From assembly GCA_009760855.2 (NCBI GenBank), contig WPIO01000010.1:3124501-3188500 (forward strand): 64,000 nucleotides of DNA, written 5' to 3'. The notes beneath the pieces were generated by a model. It was not told the origin of the DNA. It was given only the letters and a program-made list of their open reading frames with translations, and ran no database searches. Shown here piece after piece: positions 32,011-43,468 of this stretch (positions are counted from its first letter, which is position 1; each line of letters begins with the position of its first letter). The translations under genes and the position numbers were made by a program. This DNA is from Cristatella mucedo. Its lineage: Eukaryota > Bryozoa > Phylactolaemata > Cristatellidae.

Positions 32011-32150
32011 GCCGAGCTGGATAGGCCCAGGGGTTAAGGTGCTCGCCCCGACCAAAGTCTGGCCGAGGTCGTGGGCTCGAGCCCCGCGGCACATGCGAAG
32101 CGCCTGGATAGAGATAAAGTTCTCTTTCTGGGTGCTATAAAAATGAGCTA
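32011..32150 (+). mobile_element. SINE-1 copy
   Basis: GCCGAGCTGGATAGGCCCAG, GGGCTCGAGCCCC and GCGAAGCGCCTGGATAGAG in order. The (TA)n tail is short here. Confidence 0.8.
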
Positions 32151-32279
32151 CATGCATTCATATCCCCTAGTCCGTAAGTTTCTGCCGTTGGTGGCCGTAG
32201 TTTAGCAGACGGCAGAGCCGGTTAACAAAAGTAAGTGTTGTGGCAATTCGTTAACGGTAGATTATATAACGCCTTTAGT

Positions 32280-33720
32280 GTCAGCCTCCAAGAGTGCCCC
32301 GCTCTAAAGGAGACAGAGCGCGCACGTTGTTACAGGAGCCCTGCTTTGGCAGCTCGAGGAGGAAGCGGCGGGAGCATCTCTGCTCGTTACGCCCTTTCCG
32401 ACGGCGACGCGACATAGTGGATATCCATCCCCGCCTGCGCGAGGAGGCTGCGCCGCCGTCCGCGCTGGACCACAGTGAAGACGAGTCCGTCCGCCGGACG
32501 CCTGAGTCTCCCTGGCACGCCCCTACGCGAAGATGGCGTCAGAGAGGTCGGTGCCGGGGGCTTGCTCAGGGCAGCAGGCGGCAGCCCGACTGTCGTTCGT
32601 CATCCGGATGAGCCGCGGCCCGGCGACGGCAACCCTGCGGGAAACTGAAACGGCGGCGCGCTGAACCAGCCAGATTATGACTGATGTTAATTGTCCGCGG
32701 CCCATGAATTGCCATGGCTAAGAGAGAATTATTCGCGACCGCCTAGGGGCCGAAGCTACGTGCGAAGCAGAAGCCGCGTAATGGGCTGTCAGTTGTGCTT
32801 TCGGAGTTGGCCTAAACATTTGAGTTAATTTGAACTGTAGGCCACAGAGCCGTCGGTGAACGTCGCGGTCGCTGATAAACGGCCCGTAACCCTCCGCCAC
32901 TGTCAAATAGACTTCTCGGCGAAATCGACGTGGACTGCTCGTTACGCTGAAGTGTGAGCGCTTTGCGTCGCAGCGGCGTTCCGCTACCGTCGGCGCACCA
33001 GCGGGCATCGACGCTGCAGCTGCGAGCCACTAACCGCGTTGCGAGGTTCAGGCGTCGCCAATATTCGGCGCGCGTCGACTGGGACTAGCACCGTTATGAG
33101 CAGTGCGTTTGCGGACTAGCTCTGTCCAATACGTGGAAGCTGCACGCCATGTTTGCAACAAACCAGCCCTGGGAGGGGGCGGCGGCAGCAGCGGCTGGGG
33201 TCGGTGGCGGTCTAAGCTCACGTAATCGACGCGCGTCGACATCAAACTACATTTGCGCCAAGAGACGGCGACCTGCGGCTGTCCTGCGAGTCCGGTTGCC
33301 GACAGGTGCGCGGCGCTCGCTTTGGCCTGCTGCCGCCCGCTGCCGCGCGGAGCCGGGCGGCAGGCTAGCGGAGGTCTGCGTTGCAACATTTGCTTTCCAA
33401 CTGCCGCAGCTTGTTTTCTCACCAGGCATGCCGGCAAGCAGGCGGCGCCTAGTTTCAGCTTTAGAGTTTAATTAGCTGTCAGCTGCGCGGCGAGGATTCT
33501 TTCCAGAGGGCCGCGGGCGGCCCCCGCCTAGCCCGCCGGCAATGGCTCCCGCTCGCCCACGCGACCCGCAGACGACGAGCATTTTCCCCCGCGGTCTTTC
33601 CGTACGGTGCTGCCCGGCCATGCTCTCACTGACCAGTCTTTACGCCCGAGTCTAAATAACGGCTAGCGACGGCCTGCTACGCTCTCGGCGGAACAGGTGA
33701 GTCCAGCCTACCCACCGGCT
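32280..33720 (+). promoter_or_regulatory. CpG-rich block with a consensus splice donor, candidate promoter and first exon
   Basis: GC- and CpG-rich compared with its flanks, with many overlapping open frames on both strands and no single convincing one. A perfect donor GAACAG|GTGAGT lies at 33696/33697 after a C/G-rich stretch. This fits a non-coding or short first exon of a plus-strand gene, but the next exon was not found. Inference only. Confidence 0.3.
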
Positions 33721-34519
33721 GCCACCGCATCCACACCCCCGCACTGAGGGCCTCTATAGGATTGCTCGCTCTTTTAACGGACTCGTGATAACGGTTGATT
33801 CATTAACAAAGTATAACTAGTATAAAACAGAATGTATACTTTTTATATTCCACTGGCTCATTGTATCCGTAGAATAAACTAGTGCCAGCCAAACCCGTTG
33901 CCTTGGGCATACTTATAGATTGTGTTAACATTCTTAAAGCATAATCCATTCACTATTAATCAAGAATAGCCTTTCAATCCATTCAAACTCACAATATTTT
34001 GAACTTACACCTCGCTCCTCATTTTTTCAAAAATTATTTCAGAAAAACCTCAACGAATTTTGATTTTATAACAGATTGCTACAGAATGAACGGATGTACG
34101 TCCGTTAGATTTTAAAGAGCTGATGGTGTATCCAACCTTTTAGTTTCTTAGCTATTCTACCATTGTATTTTGCATTAAGAAATGCCCCGAACGCTGGGAG
34201 GACCTTCAATGCAGGTCATGCTGAACTGCTCCTATTGAAATGGGAGGCAGTTTTAGTCGGCCGGAGCTAACGGATGTATGCCTCTGGCCGGCAGATTCTA
34301 TTGGTGGCTGCCACTTTAACAGAAGCTGGAATCTCAAGCAGCAGTGAGTATTCATATTTGCGCGTGTAAAGACAGGGACCTTGGTAGCGGTATACCAGCG
34401 AATACTGACGATAACTAGTGCCGGTTCCGCTCGCCTGAACCGCACAGTGGGGCCACTGGAGCTTGGTGCGGACTGCAATGCGAGCGCATGCTAAATCAGT
34501 CAGATTCTGGCAATGCTTA
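33721..34519. other. AT-rich spacer, no gene recognised
   Basis: A sharp drop in GC after the CpG-rich block. No exon with splice signals and no repeat recognised. Confidence 0.4.
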
Positions 34520-34684
34520 GGATCACTGGATCTTTGCTCAGGGGTAAGGTGCTCGCTCTTTACGACCCAGGACTGGGTTCGAGTCCTGCTGCTGTAAGTG
34601 ATTCTTATTTTCAACTTCAAGCGGTGGCGATAGCCATTAGGGCACTTCTGCCACTACATAAATGCGGCTCTTAAGTCATCTAAA
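34520..34684 (+). mobile_element. SINE-2 copy
   Basis: GGGGTAAGGTGCTCGCTC, GGGTTCGAGTCCTGCTGC, AAGCGGTGGCGATAGCC, and a tail GGCTCTTAAGTCATCTA. Confidence 0.75.
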
Positions 34685-35184
34685 ATTTTTGTTTATTAGG
34701 AGCAACTGAACTATGATAGTTATTAGTCTAAATTTCAGTATACAGCATTTAAAAAGTATCAAATTCTGTCCGAAGCAATGGTTGCTAATTTTACTTTGGG
34801 TTTCAATTAAATAGCTGCACGCTGCAGCCCGTGCTGTGTGACCATGCGCCCACTCTGCGCCCACGGAATGCACTGCTCTACGCTGACGGCACGGACTCGC
34901 TGTTTAGTTGCGGGGCGTTCTGTATTGCTGCCGTGCTCTGCTCTCGTCGTTATACCTGCGTGCATCGGTGCGCCTTCTGTGACTCGCTGCGCCGCGCCTC
35001 GAGGCGCCAGCTCCAGCGGACACGCGTCGCGCGCCTGCAAGGGATAGCGGCCTTACGGGTCGCCGTGTTCGTGGCAAACAGCTTGAGTTCTAGAGCCATT
35101 ACAGCGCATTCGTAACAGAATAGGTCATGGCAGTGTTAGGAGCAGGAAATATTTTGAAATGAATGAATGAATGGTAACGCGTAG
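34685..35184. other. Spacer, partly CpG-rich
   Basis: The stretch around 34820-35100 is GC-rich with overlapping frames on both strands. No recognisable protein. Confidence 0.3.
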
Positions 35185-35335
35185 CCGATTTAACAGCCTT
35201 TTATACTTAGCGGTCCCTAGAGCCTCCGCGGCGGCTATCGCTGCAGCCTGAGATGGGCACGGGTGAATTGCCCACTTTAGGATTCTAACCCGCGACCCGA
35301 GTCGTGAAGTGTGAGCTTGTCAACTTTGGGCAAAG
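35185..35335 (-). mobile_element. SINE-2 copy, diverged
   Basis: TAGCCGATTTAACAGCC, then CGGCTATCGCTGCAGCC and GGATTCTAACCCGCGACC, in the order of the family. Confidence 0.6.
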
Positions 35336-35592
35336 ACCCACGGGGGCGACCTGATGTTTCCAAAGAGACCGTCGTTTGTCGTCTTCGTATCCCGCCTCTC
35401 CAAGCTCAGCGGGCGGCGGCGGCAGCCTCGTTACTTAGACGCCTCTAGAAGCCGCCGCTAGTATTGCCGACTAACTAAACCAAGCACGCCCTGGCCATCG
35501 TTAGCCGAGGTGGCACCAAAGCATAAGTGCAGGGCTTGCTTTGCCCCACTTGTCTGCCCTAGCCCCCTCCCGTACTCCGAACACTAAATATA

Positions 35593-35733
35593 TAATTCAT
35601 TTATATAGCGCCCTAAGAGAACTTAATCTCTATTCAGGCGCTTCACATATGCCTCGGGGCTCGAGCCCACGACCTCAGTCAGACCTTGGTCGGGGCGAGC
35701 ACCTTAACCGCTAGACCAAACCAGCTCGGCCCA
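35593..35733 (-). mobile_element. SINE-1 copy
   Basis: Minus-strand copy: ATATAGCGCCCTAAGAGAAC (tail), CGCTTCACATATGCCTCGGG, GGCTCGAGCCCACGACCTCA (box B complement), GCACCTTAACCGCTAGACCA (box A complement). About 250 bases from a plus-strand copy. Confidence 0.85.
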
Positions 35734-35981
35734 GTACGCCAGACAGGGCAGACTCCTGCGAATTCGCGAGCGTCGCAGACGAGCGAGAGGTCGCCGCAGC
35801 AGCTTTTCCGTCACTGCCGACAGCAGCATTTCTCAATCCGAAATTTGTAACCTGCTGACTTTCGTGACGAGTTCAGCTCTTCCGGAGCCTGACTACTCAA
35901 GCTCTTCACTTCCGGTCACATCCCTACCGCCATGCGCCGAGCTGCTGCTGCTGCTGTCGGCTCTCCGGAAGTGGAAGCCTT

Positions 35982-36122
35982 CGCGCTGGTTTGGCCCAGT
36001 GGTTAAGGTGCTCGCCGCAACCAAGTTCTGGCCGAGGTCGGGGGGGGGGGGCTCAAGCCCTGTGGCATATGTGAAGCACCTGAATAGAGATTACGTTCTC
36101 TTACGACGCTATATAAATGAAA
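35982..36122 (+). mobile_element. SINE-1 copy
   Basis: GCTGGTTTGGCCCAGTGG, AAGGTGCTCGCCGCAACC, a G-run interrupting the box B region at 36040-36050, GTGAAGCACCTGAATAGAG, ACGACGCTATATAAATG, then an AT-rich tail. Confidence 0.8.
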
Positions 36123-36240
36123 TATATAAATATATATATATTATATTTATTTAATATATTATATTTAATAATATATATTTATTATTATTATATATATGTA
36201 TATATATTATTTTATATTATATGTATATATGCATATATAA
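36121..36240. repeat. (TA)n-rich tail of SINE-1
   Basis: Interrupted TA, TTA and ATT repeats following the SINE-1 3' end. More degenerate than the arrays at 11098 and 18894, which suggests an older insertion. Confidence 0.85.
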
Positions 36241-37261
36241 GCGAAGCGGCCAATCGGGGAGTAGATATCGTCCAAAAATTGCTTCGCGAGATCTCAGACA
36301 GCTAAATCTATTTTTAGTTAAAGCATTCAATAGACTGGCTGTCCTCTAACTTCGAGACGCTGTCGGTCGTATGCTTAGCCGTCGTTTCTGCATGTAAGCG
36401 TAAGCATGGCGGGGCAGTGTTCTCATGGGTCCGAATCTGATTAGGGCAAAATCGATGAGTGGGTGCCAGAATTCGATGCATAAGAGCTTTCACAACTTTC
36501 AAACGAGCCAATGATGTTTTCCAAATGTAAAGCAGCGTGTCAACATTGAGAGTGTGTGATCTGACGACCATTTTAAATAAATGCCCTGTAAGTGAAGGCG
36601 GCCGAGGAGTGCCGAATCGTGACTCGCACGAATAGCTCATTCATTTTACCGATTAGACACGCTGCCGGATTCGAACGCAATAGTCTAAATACTACTCGGA
36701 ACCACTATCTGCGAAGGTTTAAGCTCGACGCAGACCGTAAAGACTTAGTTTTAATTTAAGACAGTTCCGGCGAGGGTGGTTCGCTCCCCATGTTCGCATC
36801 GACTTCTGGTATCCGGTACCGTACGCCATCCGATCTAGATCCGGTTTGTAGACGGACACTGTTTTCTGACGTCAGATAACGCAGCTACCGTGGCAAGGCG
36901 GTGCTCTGTCCTTTGTAGGCTTTGCATGCTTATCGGTGCATGGTTAGGTGTGAGTTACTAACCAGGAGTCCTACTACAAGCCAGCTGAGTGTCTTCGTGT
37001 GTGCTTTGGCTGATCTGATCATGCTGATCTGAGCGTATTATCTTGCTTTTCACTAACTGTTGGTTATTGCTTCTCTTTCGCCGAGCTGTAAATTTCCTGG
37101 ACAGAGATTTGGTTCATTTACGGTTCTGTTCAGAAGCCATATCATTATTAAAATCATAGCTGATGGGCTGTACTCTGCGAGCCAACAAGACACGTTTTTA
37201 CTTCCCCAGCACTTCGCAATAACCTAGGTGGTCTGTAGCACATATACGTGTACAAATGTAT
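36241..37261. other. Spacer, no feature recognised
   Basis: Short open frames only. Neither repeats of the window's families nor splice-consistent exons were seen. Confidence 0.4.
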
Positions 37262-37470
37262 ATAATCGGCCTACGAAATTTTGAATACAGCATTTTGTGG
37301 GCCTTTTTGATTTGTCCTTAGTCTGCATGTACTTGCTTAAACCATGCCTGCTGCTTGCGGATGTTACCGCCATACATTTGGTAATGCTTTGTATATACAA
37401 CATCTGTAACGTACATAGAAAGAGATTCAGTTACATGAGGGCGCTATACGAATGTATAATCATTATTATA
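37262..37470 (+). mobile_element. Old L2-like 3' end
   Basis: AACGTACATAGAAAGAGATT, AGTTACATGAGGGCGCTATA and an ATAATCATTATTATAAT tail resemble the LINE-A 3' terminus with high divergence. Confidence 0.55.
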
Positions 37471-37491
37471 ATGGGACTTCTGTGAATGATT

Positions 37492-37617
37492 CTTTTTCAA
37501 GCATGATTTTACTTACTATTCTATTGCATATCACTTTGCAGCAAATGTAAAGCGCCTAGAAAGAGATTAAGTTCTCTGAGGGCGCTTTATCAAGTGCAAT
37601 ATTATTATTATTATTAT
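37492..37617 (+). mobile_element. Young LINE-A 3' end
   Basis: TTTTCAAGCATGATTTTACT through GTAAAGCGCCTAGAAAGAG and a (TTA)n tail, nearly identical to the 3' end at 10413. Only about 125 bases long. Confidence 0.85.
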
Positions 37618-38401
37618 TCAGTCCTGTTCGTAAACAGGCTTTTGGTTACAGTCGTTTAATCATAATTACTTATGTAAACGCTATTTAGATTATCTCTCAG
37701 TGGAACAAATAAAAATTAAGAGCTTGACTGAAGCCAATATTCTGAAATTGCATCCGCGTGTCTTCTACTAGTTCCTTGTAGTTTTCTGCCCTAAAATTAC
37801 CGAGAAAGTTTGTAGACACGAGGCGAAAAGTATTCCATGCTTCGCATCACCCTGCAGCAAGTTGGTGAACCGGTCACTTTTGAAGAGCTCTCGAATCTGA
37901 GGGCCCGCAAAACTCCCTCTTTAATCTTCGCTTCGCAGAGCCAAGGAAGTTTTTTGTGCAAGTATCATAAAGCTGGTGAAGTACGGTACGTAGCTTTCAC
38001 GAAGTTCTTAATCAAAGCTATCTTGATGTGAACCTGTGGTAGCAGGATTTTTCGAGCCTCGACCAGAGCTGGGTGCTCGATATTCTTCTCTCCAACTGCT
38101 ACATTTTGTCTGTTGTTTTGTTTGAGTTAATTCCTTCCACAAGTAGTGCAATTCCCTTGCTCTGCTTTCCCAGCTCATATGAGAAATACATGTATTTTGT
38201 ATATCCCCGCTGCAGTCCCATTAAAAAGGCAACTAACTTCAAATCACCACAGAAGTCTCAGCTGTACTTGCTATAATCAATGTAATTGAGTAACTGTTTT
38301 TAAGTTATTGTTTTTCTCTTTCATGTGAACAACATGCGCTACTGGAATACATGGAAGGCGGTTTCCATTGTGCAAAAACTCAGACTTAAGGCTCAGTTTA
38401 A
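37618..38401. other. Spacer, no gene recognised
   Basis: AT-rich sequence without recognisable exons or repeats. Confidence 0.4.
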
Positions 38402-39830
38402 TAATGATAATAATAATTATAATATAACACTTGGTAAAGCGCCGTCAGAGAATTCAATCTCTGTGTAGGCGCTTTACATTTGCTGCAAAGGGAAACGCGA
38501 TTGAATGGTGAGTAAAATCATGCTTGATAGACAACATGAATAACATGCACAGGGTTACCATGAAATGTGGTTAGTGGCAGCATGCAGTGTCAGCACGCGT
38601 AAGCACATGAAGGACAAATCACAGAGACCCACTTAATGCTGTCCTAAATAGGTGTGTTTTTAAGTTCTTTTTAAATGTTATCAAGCTAGGGTATGATGTG
38701 ATGCAAGTCGGGAGTGAGTTCTAGGCTTTTGGAGCATACGAACTAAATACACGGTCTCCAAAGAATTTGAGGTTTGTACGAGGTATTGGTAAACTTTTAG
38801 ATTCCGAAAAGCAGGTGGTACGATGCTTGGCCTGGCGGGGGAGTAGATCTGAGAGATAGGCTGGAGCCAAAGAATGAAGTGACCTCAAAGTGAGCGACAA
38901 AACCTTGAAGTCGATCCGCTGCTTGACTGGTGGCCAGTGCAGATCGGTGAGAAGTGGTGTGATGTAACAACTGCGACGCTCACGACAGACAAGCCTAGCT
39001 GCGGAGTTTTGCACCAGCTGTTAGCGCCTGATTGCATATACCCGTACGCCAGCAAGCAGTGAATTACAGAAGTCAAGACGGGATGTCACAAATGCATGGA
39101 TCAACTTAGACGCGGTATCCTTATCTAAACAAGTGTAGCCCAAATTTCAGCAATGTTATGTAGCTGAAAGTAGGCAGACTTGACAGTGGAGCTGATGTGG
39201 TCGTCTAACGAGAGGTCACTTTGGAACATGACACCTAAATTTCGAGCTGATTCAACAGGAGATATGCTGGCAGAGCCAATTTTGAGCGTCAGCATTTCCA
39301 ATTTCTGAATCAAACTGGGTTTGCCCATAACTAGTAAGTTAGTTTTATCATCGTTTAGTTTTAGAAAATTTGCTGCCATCCATCTGCGGATGTCATCAAT
39401 ACATGCAGCAAGGGGGTTGAGAGAATTCGAGGTGCTCGAAAGCTGGGAGAGATCAAATCAAAGGTACAACTGAGTGTCATCCGTATAGAAGTGACAGCCT
39501 AGATTGTGCTTGGCAATCACATCAGCAAGAGGGAGAGTATAAATCGTGAATAGAACCGGACCTAGTACGGAGCCCTGAGGTATTCCATATTTCAGAGGTA
39601 CCTCGGATGAACTTTGTCTATTCGCGTCAATACTCTGGAATCTCCCAGTGAGATAGGACCTGAACCATTGCAGAGCAGTGCCAGTGATGCCCAGGCGAGA
39701 TGAGGGGAGCTCTAGAAGAACTTGGTGATCAATAGTATCAAATGCTGCCGAAAGATCGAGCAAAACAAGCAGAGATACTCTACCCATGTCTGCATTCCTA
39801 AGTAGGTCGAGTTTCGAAGAGTTTACAAAT
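38402..39830 (-). mobile_element. LINE-A copy, 5'-truncated, long RT region
   Basis: Minus-strand copy from the (TTA)n tail at 38402 back into RT. Broken frames encode MGRVSLLVLLDLSAAFDTID, YGIPQGSVLGPVLF, CHFYTDDTQLYL (YADD reads YTDD), FLKLNDDKTNLLVMG and SLAPAYLSDLLPRQAKHR. Several frameshifts and stops. Among the LINE-A copies it keeps the most intact stretch of the 5' part of RT. Confidence 0.88.
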
Positions 39831-40647
39831 AGTCTCCATTCTTATGTGTCATGAGTGATTTATAAGGCGTTCATGAGAGCATCAATGTTGGAACAGAATA
39901 CCAGGTTTATTTTTTTTCCGAAGAAAGGTTCCAAGTGCTGGCGGGGCTTTCAACATTAGGTAATTTTGAAATCTTCTTCTAGTAGATTCCATTGTTGGAG
40001 TCTTGATCCTAGCAGCTCTGCTTTGTTTTTGGATAAGTCAAAATCAAAAATCAGGTCATTTAGTTCTTCCTGTTTAATTCTGTGTAGGGTCGATGAGGCA
40101 TCACAATGGAAATCGGGATCACTGATGTATGCTGACGTATCAGAAGATCAGGTTGGCTCACCCTTTTCCTCACCAGATGAATCAAGAAAATATTCTGCTG
40201 AAGGTTCTGGAATTGGAAATTCCTCACCATGTGGAGCTGGTTTGCATACAGATGGAGTGCTTGGGTAGACTATTCTTGACGTTTGTTTGCTTCGTTATTC
40301 CCGTCGGAAATACAAGGAACCAAACCGAAGTAACAGCCATCTGTGCGGTTTCTCAGCTCTGTCCACACCATGGGAGCTGTAAACGGCGTTGATGGTCTTT
40401 TGCCATTGAACCACTGTTAAAGCTGCGTTTTACATGTGGCATAGCATATATGCGAGCCCAAGGCTTGTCTTGGTCACCAACCTTGCACCCAATAAAGAGT
40501 AAAAAGTAAAAAAAGTAAAAAGGAAAATTAAAAGTAAAAGTAAAAAGGATATGCCTTTTTCACTTGAGAAGCCATACTTATCTTTTGATTGGTGAATGTC
40601 ACTTCCCTAAAAATATAGCAAAATTTTCCACGGTATTAAAAAATGCT
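39831..40647. other. Spacer, no gene recognised
   Basis: Contains an A-rich run of AAAAGT-type repeats at 40495-40548. A 100-codon frame at 39966-40268 has no recognisable domain. Confidence 0.4.
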
Positions 40648-40815
40648 AGCTGATTCAACAGCCTCTTTTTTAAAGCGTCAGAAGAGCCTTTACGGCTATC
40701 ATCGCCGCTTGCAGCGGCAATACAGAATCGCCCACCGCAAGATTCGAACCCTCAACTTTGGGCATGAGGTTGTGAAAAGCAACCACTTTACCAAGGTATG
40801 CCACCGCGGCTCACC
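40648..40815 (-). mobile_element. SINE-2 copy
   Basis: GCTAGCTGATTCAACAGCCT, GGCTATCATCGCCGCTTGCA, AATCGCCCACCGCAAGATTC and the box B complement. Confidence 0.8.
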
Positions 40816-41458
40816 AAGCTCACCATGAATGCACTTCCGAGGCATTGATATTCGATATTGTATCTCAACGGATAAAACAATAGTTCTATATAACAGTAGC
40901 TTAAACTGTCTCGCAAAAAGTCTGAAATATTTTAAATGATCAACCTTTCCGACTGCGCTTTATGATGTCAGCTTACTACAGCAGCCACCTGGCAGTAGTA
41001 TTGCATTGCATTAGAACATGATGCAATCAACTCTGGACGATTTTTGCATGACGTTATTATGCAATCCGATGCGACATTACATTAATTTAGGCTATTTAGA
41101 ATGTTGTTGCACTTCTACTGGATAAACCTACGCGGCGAAATATAGAAAATGAACTATATGAAATATCTTCAAAACGAGAGCCAATAAAAGCTCTTATGGC
41201 TATGATCGTTTTCAGTACAACTAGATCCTACGGATTAGTGCATTTTTAAATTAGTACCAATTTCAATATTGACTGATGTTGCATGGTCTTGCATGCATTT
41301 TTTTTTCGCAACATATTTGTATGCTGGAGTTTATTCTTGAAAAAGCATTGCTCGCACTTTTTAGCGCTTCATCCATACCATATGTTTTTCATATGCCTTA
41401 TTATATAGCAGTAGTTTATATATAAGGTTTTCTTGCGCATGTCATGCGATGGAGTAAG
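40816..41458. other. AT-rich spacer, nothing recognised
   Basis: No repeat family member or exon seen. Confidence 0.4.
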
Positions 41459-43127
41459 CTTGCATCCACGGTTTGTACTCTCCCTCTAACCGATGTGATT
41501 GCCAGGCGAAATCTAGGCTTTCATTTCGGTTTTGTCGCTCACTTTTAGGTCCCTTCATTCTATGGCTCCAGCCTATCTTTCAGATATACTACCCCATCAG
41601 GCCAAGCATCGTACCACCCGCTTTTCGGAATCCAACAGTCTAGAAATACCTCGTACAAACCTTAAATCCTTTGGAGACCGTGCATTTAGTTCATATGCTC
41701 CCAAAGCCTGGAACTCACTCCCGACCTGCGTCAGAACATCCCCTGACCTGACCACATTTAAAAGGAACCTAAAAACACACCTATTTAGGACAGCATTTAG
41801 TGGGTCCCTGTGATTCGTCCTTGATGTGCTTATACGTGCTGACACTGTGCATGCTGCCACTAACCACATTTGCATGCTGACCCTGTGCATGTCACCCCTA
41901 ACCATATTATTATTCATTTCGTTTGTTTTTCAAGCATGATTTTACTCACCATTCAATTGCATTTCACTTTACAGCAAATGTAAAGCGCCTAGAGAGAGAT
42001 TAAGTTCTCTGAGGGCGCTTTATCAAGTGAATTATTATTATTATTATTATTATTATTTCTATGCAGATGACACTCAGGTGTACTTTTTCTTTGACCTCCC
42101 AGCCCTCGAGCACGTTGAGTTCTCTCCACCGCATTGCTGCATGTGTTGATGACAACGCACATGGATGGCAGTACATTTTCTTAAATTGAATGATGATAAA
42201 AACCAGCTTACTAGCTATGGGCAAACAAGGTGTGATTCAGAAATTGAAATACTTTACTCTACAAATCGGCTCTACCAGCTTATCTTCTGTTGAATCTGCA
42301 CGAAATCTAGGTGTCATTTTCCAAAGTGACTTTTCATTAGACGACTAATCAGGTCCACAGTAAAGTCTGCTTACTTTCAGCTACACCACATTCTTGAAAT
42401 TTGAGTTGGTTTAGGCAGGGTTATCACTTATAAGTTCGTCCATTAATTTGTGACATTATATCTTTACTTCTGTAACTCACTGCTTGCTGGTCTACCGGCC
42501 TCTGCAATCAGGCACTTACACAGCTGGTGCAAAAATCTGCAGTTGGGCTTGTCTGTCGTGAGCGTTGCAGTTGCCACATCACACCACTTCTCGCCGACCT
42601 GCAGTGGCCTCCAGTCAAGCAGCAGATCGACTTCAAGTTTTTGATACTCACCTTAGGTCCCTTAATTCTTTGGCTCCAGCCTACCTATCAAATCTACTCC
42701 CCCACTAGGCTAAGAATCATACCACCCGCGTTTCGGAATCTAATCCTTAACCTATTATAAATATCGTAAGAACGTCAAATCCTTTGTAGACCGTGTCTTT
42801 GGTTCGTATGCTCCCAAAGCCTGGAACTCACTTCCGACTAGTGTCACGACATCTCCTGACTTGGCCACATTTAAAAGAAACTAAAAACGCATCTACTTAT
42901 CAAGCATGTAGTGGGTCCCTGCGGTTTGACCATTATGTGCTTATTCGTGCTGACACTGTGCGTGCTGCGATTCACCGTACGGGTATGCCGACCCTGTGCA
43001 TGTCGTCCCTAACCATGTTATTCTTGTTGTTTATTGAGCATGCTACCACTAACCATTCGATCGCGGTTCCTTTGCAGCAAATGCAAAGCGCTTAGAAAGA
43101 GATTTAGTTCTCAGAGGTATTATTATT
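41459..43127 (+). mobile_element. Old LINE-A copy split by a younger one
   Basis: The old copy runs from 41459 (TACTCTCCCTCTAACCGATG) to the YADD region, where it is interrupted, and resumes at 42060 with ATGCAGATGACACTCAGG. It then continues through NSLLAGLPASAIR near 42480, the WNSLP region near 42830, and a degraded 3' end with an ATTATTATTAT tail at 43127. Stops throughout. Confidence 0.75.
41528..42054 (+). mobile_element. Young LINE-A insertion with ATTTC target duplication
   Basis: Open frame at 41532-41813 from MSLTFRSLHSMAPAYLSDIL to FRTAFSGSL and a stop, then the 3' UTR and (TTA)n. ATTTC is present at 41523-41527 and 42055-42059. Removing one copy restores the old element's FHFYADD codons (ctttcatttc|tatgcagatg). 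Confidence 0.88.
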
Positions 43128-43468
43128 ATGGTCAGATATATGTCGCATTGATTCGAAGCCAAGGCTTCGTCTCGGCGTCGATCTGCCGGTTGGTGAGTCA
43201 TTGCGACGGCTACCTGGTTGTGCTGCCGCCACTGAACAGCCGCCGATGAGACAGTTGGCTGCGATGGTATTCATTTGAGACCTCTACCCATCGACGAATG
43301 CGGCAGCGGCTGCAGCGGCAGCTAGGGCGGTAGCGGCGGCGCAGCCGCTACCGAGCAGCCGATGAGGAGGCAGTCGTTTCAGCAGGTAGGGCGGTGGCAG
43401 CAGAGGCCGGCGGCGGCGTCTCGCCTTCGACAGAAGCGGGGCGGCCGACGAGCGCCGTCGCGAATCGT

